A stretch of 18,591 bases of DNA. Source: an uncultured Actinomycetes bacterium (GTDB taxonomy: Bacteria; Actinomycetota; Acidimicrobiia; IMCC26256; PALSA-555). Shown here piece after piece: positions 6,390-12,843 of the stretch; the first letter of the stretch is position 1; every line of letters starts with the position of its first letter. Under the pieces are notes generated by a model. It worked only from the letters and a program-made list of their open reading frames with translations, made no database searches and was not told the DNA's origin. Location: assembly GCA_937927875.1 (NCBI GenBank), contig CALEYV010000064.1, positions 1 through 18,591 of the forward strand, read 5' to 3'. The translations under genes were made by a program, and so were the position numbers.

Positions 6390-6896
6390 GTGACCCCCCG
6401 GCTCGACATCCCCGACGGTCCCGGCGGCCCGCCGGTGCAGGTCTGGAACCTCCGACCCGAGCTGCTGCCGACCGTCACCGCGATGATCGACGGGCCGTAT
6501 CACCGCAGCCGGCTGCCGGCCCGCGAACGCGAGGCGGCCCGCATGCGGATCGCGCTGCTCAACGACTGCACGATCTGCCGGGACTTCCGGGCCGGATCGG
6601 CGCGCGCCGGCGGCGCCACCGACGACCTCTACGCCCACGTCCACGAGCCTGACGAGGCCGACTACACCCCGCGCGAGCGGCTCGCCATCGAGTTCGCGGA
6701 GCGGTTCGCGGTGGACCACCAGGGGATGGACGACGACCTCTTCGCGAGGCTGCGGACCGAGTTCGGCGACGACGAGATCCTCGACCTCTCGATCTGCTGT
6801 GCGGCCTTCCTCGGCCTGGGCCGGGTCCTGGCGGTGCTCGGCGTCGAGGCCGACGCGCCGGGGACCGCGCCGCGCCCCGAGACGGCGCTCGACTGA
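6390..6896 (+). CDS. carboxymuconolactone decarboxylase / AhpD-like protein
   Basis: This 168-residue all-helical protein of the CMD/AhpD superfamily has a redox-type CxxC at Cys60 and Cys63 (LNDCTICRDFRA), preceded by REREAARMRIALLN (46-58) and followed by a helix with YTPRERLAIEFAERFA. AhpD relatives use this CxxC for thiol-dependent peroxide reduction; decarboxylase members lack it, so a peroxidase or thiol-disulfide role is favoured (inference from the motif). The usual His three residues after the second Cys is not present (CRDFRA), so the proton relay may differ. The start is GTG 6390, with no strong Shine-Dalgarno sequence; it probably depends on the DUF427 transcript 13 nt upstream. 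The last 15 residues are a Pro/Ala-rich tail. Confidence 0.85.
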   Translation: MTPRLDIPDGPGGPPVQVWNLRPELLPTVTAMIDGPYHRSRLPAREREAARMRIALLNDCTICRDFRAGSARAGGATDDLYAHVHEPDEADYTPRERLAIEFAERFAVDHQGMDDDLFARLRTEFGDDEILDLSICCAAFLGLGRVLAVLGVEADAPGTAPRPETALD

Positions 6897-6906
6897 CCCG
6901 CCAGCG

Positions 6907-7536
6907 TCAGCGCCCGTCGCGGGTGTCCGGCGCGGCCGGGGTCGGGAGTCCGAGCGCCTCCGCGAACGCGGCCGCCCAGTCCTGGTAGCCCCGCTCGCTC
7001 GGGTGAAAGCCGTCGGCGGCGAGCTTGCCGCGCCACGGCGCCCCGGTGTGCGCCCACACGTCGGCGATCACGAGCCCGCGGGCCGGCGCCTCCCGGCGGA
7101 TCATCGCGTTCAGCGCTTCGCTCCGCCGCTCGCCGAGCCCGCGCGGCATCGTGGCGACGACCGCGCCGGCGGGCAGCGCCTCCAGGAGCTGGGCCAGGTC
7201 ATGCCCGATGCCGCGCAGCCCGAGCCGCCACGCGAGGTCGTTCGACCCTGCCGCGCAGGTGACGAGCTCCGGCGCCGAGGGCAGGTCGGCGAGCCCGCGC
7301 ACCTGGCGCAGCGCGTCTCGGAGCCGGGCTCCGGTCACCGACAGGTTCGCGATGCGCCATGCCCGCCCGTCTCGAGCGTCGAGTCGCGACCGGAGCTGAC
7401 CCACGTACCCACGGTCGAACGCGGGCGCGCCGATGCCCTGGGCGGTCGAGTCGCCGAGCGCGACCCACAGCGGGCCCTCGCGCTCCCGGTCGGCCGCGTT
7501 CGAGCGCTCCCAGGCCTCCCGGTACGGGTCGACCAT
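6907..7536 (-). CDS. SGNH/GDSL-type hydrolase
   Basis: This 209-residue esterase/lipase-like protein of the SGNH fold has block I WVALGDSTAQGIG (24-36, nucleophile Ser30), block II Gly around NLSVTGA (64-70), block III GSNDL (97-101, oxyanion Asn99), and block V DGFHPSERGY (175-184) with Asp175 and His178 completing the triad. No signal peptide is seen, so it is likely cytosolic. The ATG at 7536 has GGGGAG 9 nt upstream; in-frame TTG/GTG codons near 7575 and an ATG at 7671 give longer N-termini, but the latter overlaps the divergent DUF6624 start and looks non-conserved. It converges on the CMD-like gene with a 10-nt gap. The ester or acyl substrate is unknown. Confidence 0.88.
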   Translation of the reverse strand: MVDPYREAWERSNAADREREGPLWVALGDSTAQGIGAPAFDRGYVGQLRSRLDARDGRAWRIANLSVTGARLRDALRQVRGLADLPSAPELVTCAAGSNDLAWRLGLRGIGHDLAQLLEALPAGAVVATMPRGLGERRSEALNAMIRREAPARGLVIADVWAHTGAPWRGKLAADGFHPSERGYQDWAAAFAEALGLPTPAAPDTRDGR

Positions 7537-7604
7537 GGCGAGCGTCTCCCCGATGCCGGGCCGGAGCCGGCGCACCAAAGGGCTGCGCAAGAAGCTGACG
7601 GGCC

Positions 7605-7610
7605 TATCCT
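7605..7610 (+). promoter_or_regulatory. -10 box of the DUF6624 gene (leaderless)
   Basis: TATCCT followed by 8 nt and the ATG at 7619, or 5 nt and an in-frame TTG at 7616. There is no Shine-Dalgarno sequence. Confidence 0.5.
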
Positions 7611-7618
7611 CCCGTTTG

Positions 7619-8116
7619 ATGACGCGACCGGTTCGCCCGCGCGATGACGCGCTGCGTGCGGAGCTCGTCACGATGGCGGAGCGCCCCGCCGACCCTCGGC
7701 ACGCGGACCGGCTGTGGGGGATCCTCGACGACTACGAGACCTGGCCCGGGCTGCGACTGGTCGGCCAGGACGGCGAGCGGGCGGCGTGGCTCATCGTGCA
7801 GCTCGGCGACGCCGACCTGCAGCGGCGGGCCCTCCCCCACCTCGAAGCGGCGGTGGACCAAGGCGACGCGCACCCGTCGCACTACGCGTGCCTGCTCGAC
7901 CGGGTGCGGATGAGCGAGGGCCGACCCCAGGTGTACGGCTCGCAGTTCGTCGTGCACGACGACGCGACGCTCTCCCCGTGGCCGATCGACGACCCGGCCC
8001 AGGTCGACGAGCGCCGCTTCGTCATGGGGCTGCCACCCCTGGCGGCCCAGGCGCGCAACATGGAGTTCCAATACCGCGTCCGCGGGACGCTGTGGGGGCG
8101 GGAGTGGATCGCATGA
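7619..8116 (+). CDS. DUF6624 domain protein
   Basis: This 165-residue soluble protein is recognised by two conserved blocks: GQDGERAAWLIVQLGDAD (49-66) and CLLDRVRMSEGRPQVYGSQF (91-110). Between them is a helical stretch with PHLEAAVDQGDAHPSHYA. A short C-terminal part (VDERRFVMGLPPL, 129-141) follows and is usual for the family. The function of DUF6624 is not known; the conserved His, Asp and Arg residues suggest a binding or catalytic site but no reaction can be named. The start is taken as ATG 7619 because a TATCCT -10 lies 8 nt upstream. Its stop is 1 nt from the stop of the convergent DNA glycosylase (TGAGTCA). Confidence 0.8.
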   Translation: MTRPVRPRDDALRAELVTMAERPADPRHADRLWGILDDYETWPGLRLVGQDGERAAWLIVQLGDADLQRRALPHLEAAVDQGDAHPSHYACLLDRVRMSEGRPQVYGSQFVVHDDATLSPWPIDDPAQVDERRFVMGLPPLAAQARNMEFQYRVRGTLWGREWIA

Positions 8117-8117
8117 G

Positions 8118-8753
8118 TCACGCCTGCGGGACGACCGTGTCGGCGGCCCGCCAGCAGTACCAGGCCGCTACCGTCCGGTACGGGCGGTAGCGCTCGCCGA
8201 GCGGCTCGAGCTCGCGTGCCGTCGGCGCCGGGTCCAGGCGGTGGATCCGGCCGAAGCCCTTGCGGACGCCGAAGTCGTCGACCGGCCAGACGTCGAGGCG
8301 CCCGAGCTGGAAGATGAGGAACATCTCGGCGGTCCAACGGCCGATCCCCCACACCGAGGTCAGCTCCTGCACGATCTTGTCGTCGGAGAGTCTCGCCACC
8401 CGCTCGAGCTCGACCTCGCCGTCGACGACCCGCTGCGCCAGGTCCCGGATGGTGCGGGTCTTGCTCGCGGACAGACCCGCGGCGCGGATCCGCCGCACCG
8501 GCATCGCGAGGACGGCTTCGGGGGTCGGCCCGTCGTCGAAGAGGTCGAGGAACCGCCCGTGGATGGCCCGGGCCGCGGCGCCGGCCAGCTGCTGGTAGCA
8601 GACGGCGCGCACGAGCTCCGGGAAGTGCTCCTGGCGGGGTCGCCCGCGGCGCAGGTCGGGTGGCCCCACCGCCGCGATGACGCGTGCCAGCTGCTTGTCC
8701 ACCCGACCGACCTCGGCCGCCGCGTCGACGAGCTGGCGGCGGACGCGAGGCAC
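8118..8753 (-). CDS. DNA-3-methyladenine glycosylase, AlkA-like HhH-GPD family
   Basis: This 211-residue base-excision repair enzyme would remove alkylated purines from DNA. The helix-hairpin-helix plus Gly/Pro/Asp motif is LTSVWGIGRWTAEMFLIF (131-148) followed by WPVDDFGVRKG (156-166); Asp160 aligns with the catalytic Asp of AlkA (PDDYLIK). The region QEHFPELVRAVCYQQLAGAAA (41-61) is the usual start of the glycosylase core, so this is the core without the N-terminal AlkA domain, as in Mag1-type proteins. GERYRPYRTVAAWYCWRAAD (186-205) is the typical C-terminal helix. The start is GTG at 8753, whose first base is the last base of the cyclase TAG (TAGTG), implying translational coupling. Whether it prefers 3-methyladenine cannot be told. 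Confidence 0.9.
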   Translation of the reverse strand: MPRVRRQLVDAAAEVGRVDKQLARVIAAVGPPDLRRGRPRQEHFPELVRAVCYQQLAGAAARAIHGRFLDLFDDGPTPEAVLAMPVRRIRAAGLSASKTRTIRDLAQRVVDGEVELERVARLSDDKIVQELTSVWGIGRWTAEMFLIFQLGRLDVWPVDDFGVRKGFGRIHRLDPAPTARELEPLGERYRPYRTVAAWYCWRAADTVVPQA

Positions 8754-9850
8754 TAGACCCTCTGCACCGCGAACAGCGGAACCGGCTGGGCGAAGCCGCG
8801 CAGCACGTGCTCGCCCAGTGGCTCGAAGACGAGGGGCGCGCCGTCAGCGCGGCGTCGGACCTCGTCGGTGGCCCAGATCGCACCGGGCGGCGCGAGCTTC
8901 ACCGCCCGGGCCGCGGTGTTGACGACCGGGCCGTAGTAGTCCGCGTAGCCGCGGACGAGGCCACCGGCCGCGATGCCACCCCGCAGCTGCGGGAGCTCGG
9001 GGTCGGCGTCGACGTACTCCTCGAGCTCGAGGGCGACCCGGCAGGCCGCGGCCGCGTCGGTGACGACGTACATCACCTCGTCCCCGATCGTCTTCACCAG
9101 CTGGCCGCCCACGGCGGCGACCCGTTCGGTGGCGTCGCGCTCGAAGCCGGTGATGAGGGCGCCGAACTCGTTCGGCGAGAGGCGCTCGGCCAGCGCCGTC
9201 GAGCCCACCAGGTCGACGAAGCCGACCGTGAGGTCGGAGGTGGCGCTCGCGCCCGAGACCGCCGTGCGCCGCACCGCGCCCTCGACGAAGTGGAAGAAGA
9301 TGCCGCCGATCATCTTCGGCATCTCGCCGACGAGCATCTCGGTCGCGAAGTCGACGGCCTGGGCCCGGGGCAGGTCGCCCGCGCCCTCGGCGTCGAGCGC
9401 CGGGGCGACGTTCTGCCCGAAGGTCGTCATCGCGGCCTCGGCGATGCTCGTCAGCGCGGCCCCGAGCACCCGTGAGAACTGCAGCGTCGCGTCGAGACCG
9501 AACAGCTCGATCGCGGCCCCGGCCAGCCGGAGCGTCTCCGCGTCGCTGGCGAGGAGCACCGGGTCGTCCAGCCCAGGATCGCCGAGGCCAGCGGCCCGGA
9601 GGACCGCCCGCACCTGGTCGATCGGAAGCCCGGACGTCGCGGCTAGCTCGCGGAGCGTGCAGTGGTCGCGCCGCATCCGGAGAGTGCCGGCGAGCGCAGG
9701 CAGCGATCCCGCCGTGGCGGCGTCGCGGAGCTCGTCGGCCGTCGCGCCGCGGTCGCGGAGGTAGCGGAGCGTGGCGAGCCGGTCGGCCGCGTCGGGCGCG
9801 TAGGGGTCGTAGAGCCCGACGTCGACCCAGCCCCGCTCGTCGTCGTCCAC
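8753..9850 (-). CDS. class III adenylate/guanylate cyclase with N-terminal regulatory region
   Basis: This 365-residue soluble cyclase has an N-terminal helical region (about 1-195) resembling the pH-responsive regulatory domain of mycobacterial Rv1264. The C-terminal catalytic domain (about 205-340) has metal-binding Asp213 in FVDLVGST and Asp257 in GDEVM, purine-selecting Lys253 and Asp304 (which favour ATP over GTP), and transition-state Asn311 and Arg315 in VVNTAAR. All six canonical residues are present, so an active homodimer making cAMP is expected. The start is GTG at 9850, with TACCGT ending 6 nt upstream (leaderless). The downstream DNA glycosylase overlaps by 1 nt. No membrane segment or cAMP-binding protein is nearby. 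Confidence 0.92.
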   Translation of the reverse strand: MDDDERGWVDVGLYDPYAPDAADRLATLRYLRDRGATADELRDAATAGSLPALAGTLRMRRDHCTLRELAATSGLPIDQVRAVLRAAGLGDPGLDDPVLLASDAETLRLAGAAIELFGLDATLQFSRVLGAALTSIAEAAMTTFGQNVAPALDAEGAGDLPRAQAVDFATEMLVGEMPKMIGGIFFHFVEGAVRRTAVSGASATSDLTVGFVDLVGSTALAERLSPNEFGALITGFERDATERVAAVGGQLVKTIGDEVMYVVTDAAAACRVALELEEYVDADPELPQLRGGIAAGGLVRGYADYYGPVVNTAARAVKLAPPGAIWATDEVRRRADGAPLVFEPLGEHVLRGFAQPVPLFAVQRV

Positions 9851-9856
9851 GGCGTC

Positions 9857-9862
9857 ACGGTA
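9857..9862 (-). promoter_or_regulatory. -10 box of the cyclase gene (leaderless)
   Basis: TACCGT on the minus strand, 6 nt before the GTG at 9850. There is no Shine-Dalgarno sequence between them. Confidence 0.5.
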
Positions 9863-9918
9863 GACGGCGGGTCAGGACGCTGGGTCGGGGCCGATGGGGT
9901 GGCGAGGTGGACGCCGCG

Positions 9919-9924
9919 TAGCAT
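9919..9924 (+). promoter_or_regulatory. -10 box of the L,D-transpeptidase gene (leaderless)
   Basis: TAGCAT, 8 nt before the GTG at 9933. It supports that GTG over an upstream in-frame codon at 9894, as does the signal peptide that begins right after it. Confidence 0.45.
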
Positions 9925-9932
9925 GCGCGCCC

Positions 9933-10682
9933 GTGCGCCGGTGCTTCGTCGTCGTCATCGGGCTGTCGCTTGTGCTCGCCGCGTGCGGTGGCGGGAGCGA
10001 CAGCCGGCCCAGCCTGTCGCGCTCGGTCGCGCCGCTGCCCTGCTCGCAGCCGCTGTTCGCGACGCCGGTCAGCTGTGTCGCCATCCCGGTCGGCTCGAGC
10101 CTGGTGGTGTACCCGGCGCCGCTGGCCGCATCGCCGTCGTTCACGTTCCCGAACCCCTGGCTGCTGAACGACGACCCGAACCTCAAGGTCCCCCAGCGGC
10201 TCCTCGTGCAGGAGCGCCGGGGCGACTGGCTGCGGCTGGTGCTGCCGGTGCGCCCGAACGGGACCACGGGCTGGGTGCGAGCCCGTGACGTCCTGCTGCA
10301 GCAGGACCCGTACCGGATCGTGGTGCAGCTCGGCGCGCACCACATCACCGTGTACAGCGGCTCGTCGATCGTCACCCAAGACACCATCGCCGACGGCGCC
10401 CCCGACACGCCGACGCCCACCGGCACCTACTACCTGCGGGTCCTGTTGAAGGCGCCCGACCCGACGACCGTGTACGGGCCGTACGCGTACGGCCTCTCGG
10501 GACACTCGGAGGCCCTGACCACCTACCTGGGCGGGGACGCCGAGCTCGGCATCCACGGCAACAACGACGCGTCGGTCCTCGGCAAGAGCGTGAGCCACGG
10601 GTGCATCCGGATGAGCAACGACAAGATCACCGCCCTGGCCGGCCTTCTGCCGCTCGGCACCCCGGTCCAGATCCTCGCCTGA
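9933..10682 (+). CDS. L,D-transpeptidase (YkuD) lipoprotein
   Basis: The 249-residue product begins with a lipoprotein signal peptide: MRR, a hydrophobic stretch, and lipobox LAAC with Cys18, so it should be anchored outside the membrane. A Pro/Ser-rich linker leads to an SH3-like strand set with GDWLRLVLP and GTTGWVRARDV (97-120). The YkuD domain (about 127-249) follows with GTYYLRV (164-170), GIHGNND (206-212) with His208, and the catalytic SHGCIRMSN (221-229) with His222, Cys224 and Arg226. It would make 3-3 peptidoglycan cross-links or attach proteins to the wall. It lacks the Ig-like domains of mycobacterial LdtMt enzymes. The start is GTG 9933. A metallo-beta-lactamase-fold gene follows after 4 nt. 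Confidence 0.92.
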   Translation: MRRCFVVVIGLSLVLAACGGGSDSRPSLSRSVAPLPCSQPLFATPVSCVAIPVGSSLVVYPAPLAASPSFTFPNPWLLNDDPNLKVPQRLLVQERRGDWLRLVLPVRPNGTTGWVRARDVLLQQDPYRIVVQLGAHHITVYSGSSIVTQDTIADGAPDTPTPTGTYYLRVLLKAPDPTTVYGPYAYGLSGHSEALTTYLGGDAELGIHGNNDASVLGKSVSHGCIRMSNDKITALAGLLPLGTPVQILA

Positions 10683-10686
10683 CGGC

Positions 10687-11967
10687 GTGCCCGACCTCCT
10701 CCAGCTCGCCGACCAGCTCTGGCGCGGGGAGGCCGACACCCGCCGCTACCACCCGTTCTCGCACTTCGACGAGCTGGCCGAGGTCGCGGACGGGACCGGC
10801 TTCGTCGCCTCGTTCGCCAACGTCACCGCCCTGCGCACCGACGCCGGCCTGGTGCTCGTCGACACCGGCAGCGCCCTGTTCTCGGGGTCGGTCCACGACA
10901 CGCTGCGCCGCTGGACCGACGCGCCCGCCCACACCGTCGTGTTCACGCACGGCCACATCGACCACTGCTTTGGCGTCGAGCGCTACGACGCCGACAACGC
11001 GGCTGCGAGCGCGCCGGCGGTCGACGTCGTCGCCCACGAGGCGGTGCCGGACCGCTTCGACCGGTACCGCGCCACCGCCGGGTACAACACGATCATCAAC
11101 CGCCGGCAGTTCTCGATGGCCGGCAACGACTTTCGGTGGCCCGAGGACTACCGCTACCCGGACCGCACCTACCGGCAGCGGCTCGACCTCGACGTCGGCG
11201 GCGAGCGCATCGAGCTCCACCACGCGCGCGGCGAGACCGACGACCACACCTGGGCGTGGGTCCCGGCCCGGGGCGTCCTCTGCACCGGCGACCTGTTCAT
11301 CTGGGCGTCGCCGAACTGCGGCAACCCCCAGAAGGTGCAGCGCTACCCGAAGGACTGGGCGGCGGCGCTGCGGACCATGGCCGGGCTCGGCGCGACGACG
11401 CTGCTGCCCGGCCACGGCCTCCCGGTCGTCGGCGCCGACCGGGTGCAGCGCGCGCTCACCGAGACGGCGGCGCTGCTCGAGCACCTGCACGACGCCACCC
11501 TCGAGCGCATGAACGCGGGCGCGACCCTCGACGAGATCCTGCACACGGTGCACGCGCCCCCAGAGCTGCTCGAGCGTCCCTACCTGCGCCCGGTCTACGA
11601 CGAGCCGGAGTTCGTGGTCCGCAACGTGTGGCGGCTGTACGGCGGCTGGCACGACGGGAACCCGTCGCGGCTGAAGCCGGCGCCCGACGCCGCCGTGGCG
11701 GCCGAGGTCGCCGCCCTCGCGGGCGGGCCGGCCCGCCTGGCCGCCCGGGCGCTCGAGCTGGCCGACGCCGGCGACCTCCGGCTCGCCGGGCATCTCGTCG
11801 AGTGGGCCGCGCTCGCCGCCCCCGCCGACCGGGCGGTCCACCGGGCCCGGGCCGACGTCTACGAGCGGCGGGTCGCCGACGCGACGTCCACGATGGCGAA
11901 GGGCGTGTTCGGCTGGGCGGCGCGTGAGTCGCGCGCGGTGAGCGACGACGAGCCGACCGGCGCCTGA
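10687..11967 (+). CDS. metallo-beta-lactamase-fold hydrolase, alkylsulfatase-like
   Basis: This 426-residue protein has the dinuclear-metal motif HGHIDH (His88, His90, Asp92, His93), a second metal segment HARGETDDH (179-187), Asp202 in CTGDLF and His243 in LLPGHGLP. The helical C-terminal part (about 315-415), opened by RLYGGWHDGNPSRLKP, is the dimerisation domain of SdsA1-type alkyl sulfatases. The SCP2-like third domain and the signal peptide of those secreted enzymes are absent, so this is a short cytosolic relative, possibly acting on a sulfate ester or another ester or thioester. The start is GTG 10687, 4 nt after the L,D-transpeptidase stop, with no Shine-Dalgarno sequence of its own; translation is probably coupled. 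The last 20 residues are a hydrophilic tail. Confidence 0.85.
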   Translation: MPDLLQLADQLWRGEADTRRYHPFSHFDELAEVADGTGFVASFANVTALRTDAGLVLVDTGSALFSGSVHDTLRRWTDAPAHTVVFTHGHIDHCFGVERYDADNAAASAPAVDVVAHEAVPDRFDRYRATAGYNTIINRRQFSMAGNDFRWPEDYRYPDRTYRQRLDLDVGGERIELHHARGETDDHTWAWVPARGVLCTGDLFIWASPNCGNPQKVQRYPKDWAAALRTMAGLGATTLLPGHGLPVVGADRVQRALTETAALLEHLHDATLERMNAGATLDEILHTVHAPPELLERPYLRPVYDEPEFVVRNVWRLYGGWHDGNPSRLKPAPDAAVAAEVAALAGGPARLAARALELADAGDLRLAGHLVEWAALAAPADRAVHRARADVYERRVADATSTMAKGVFGWAARESRAVSDDEPTGA

Positions 11968-12028
11968 CCCACCCGGAGCGCCGGGGCGCGCCGCGGGCTG
12001 GCAGGGGCGGCGTGCACGACGGCCGCGA

Positions 12029-12034
12029 TACCGT
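12029..12034 (+). promoter_or_regulatory. -10 box of the second SDR
   Basis: TACCGT, 10 nt before the ATG at 12045. It would give a leader of only a few nucleotides. Confidence 0.4.
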
Positions 12035-12044
12035 CCCGCTCCGC

Positions 12045-12839
12045 ATGCGCATCGAAGGCTCGACGTTCCTGGTGACCGGCGCGTCGTCGGGCATCGGCGC
12101 CGCGCTGGCGCCGATGCTGGCCGAGCGCGGCGGGACGGTCGGGATCGTGGCGCGTCGGCGCGAGCGCCTCGAGGAGGTGCTCGCCCGCTGCACGCCGGCC
12201 GCGCCGGACTCGCGCCTGTGGGCGGCCGACCTCGGTGACCTGGCGGCGGCGGAGCGGGTGGCGCTCGAGGCGTGGGACGCCTTCGGCGGCGTCGACGGGC
12301 TGGTGAACAACGCCGCCATCCCGAAGCGGGTGCCCGTCCCTCGGCTCACCAACGAGCTCGTCGACGAGACGATGCGGGTCAACTTCGCGTCCCCGGTGCG
12401 GATGACGCTGGCCCTGCTGCCTCGCTGGCTCGAGCGGGGCGCCGGATGCGTCGTCAACGTGTCGAGCATGGGGGGCCGGCTCGGCATCGCCCACGAGGCC
12501 GCCTACTGCGCGTCGAAGTTCGCTCTCTGCGGCTGGAGCGAGTCGATGGCGATCGACCTGCGCGGCACCGGGGTCGAGGTGAAGCTGGCCCTGCCGGGGC
12601 CGATCGAGACCGAGATCTGGGACCTGCCCGGCAACGACCCCGCGCTCTACGCCGGCCCGTTCGTGCCGGCCGAGGAGTGCGCGGCGAGCATCGTCGACGC
12701 CATCGAGTCCGACGGCTTCGAGTTCTTCGTGCCGCCCGAGTTCCCGGGTGGGCTCGGCAGCCAGCACGACATGGTCACCGGCAAGACCGGCAACGTCGAC
12801 GCCTTCGTCGACCTGATGGGCCAGATGGCCGAGGGCTGA
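12045..12839 (+). CDS. short-chain dehydrogenase/reductase (second SDR)
   Basis: This 264-residue classical SDR has TGASSGIG (11-18), NNAA (88-91; the usual NNAG with Ala), catalytic Ser in NVSSMGG (138-144), Tyr154 and Lys158 in YCASK, and PGPIETEIW (184-192). Arg37-Arg39 after the second strand favour NADP(H), by family rule. It is only distantly similar to the SDR at 5093-5914. The chosen ATG at 12045 lies 10 nt after a TACCGT box; an in-frame GTG at 12012 would put that box inside the gene. It follows the alkylsulfatase-like gene by 77 nt and converges on the molybdoenzyme gene with a 4-nt gap. The substrate is unknown. Confidence 0.9.
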   Translation: MRIEGSTFLVTGASSGIGAALAPMLAERGGTVGIVARRRERLEEVLARCTPAAPDSRLWAADLGDLAAAERVALEAWDAFGGVDGLVNNAAIPKRVPVPRLTNELVDETMRVNFASPVRMTLALLPRWLERGAGCVVNVSSMGGRLGIAHEAAYCASKFALCGWSESMAIDLRGTGVEVKLALPGPIETEIWDLPGNDPALYAGPFVPAEECAASIVDAIESDGFEFFVPPEFPGGLGSQHDMVTGKTGNVDAFVDLMGQMAEG

Positions 12840-12843
12840 GCCC

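Noticed and set aside
10627..11841. Minus-strand open frame antisense to the alkylsulfatase-like gene
   Set aside because: Shadow of a GC-rich coding strand; no motifs.
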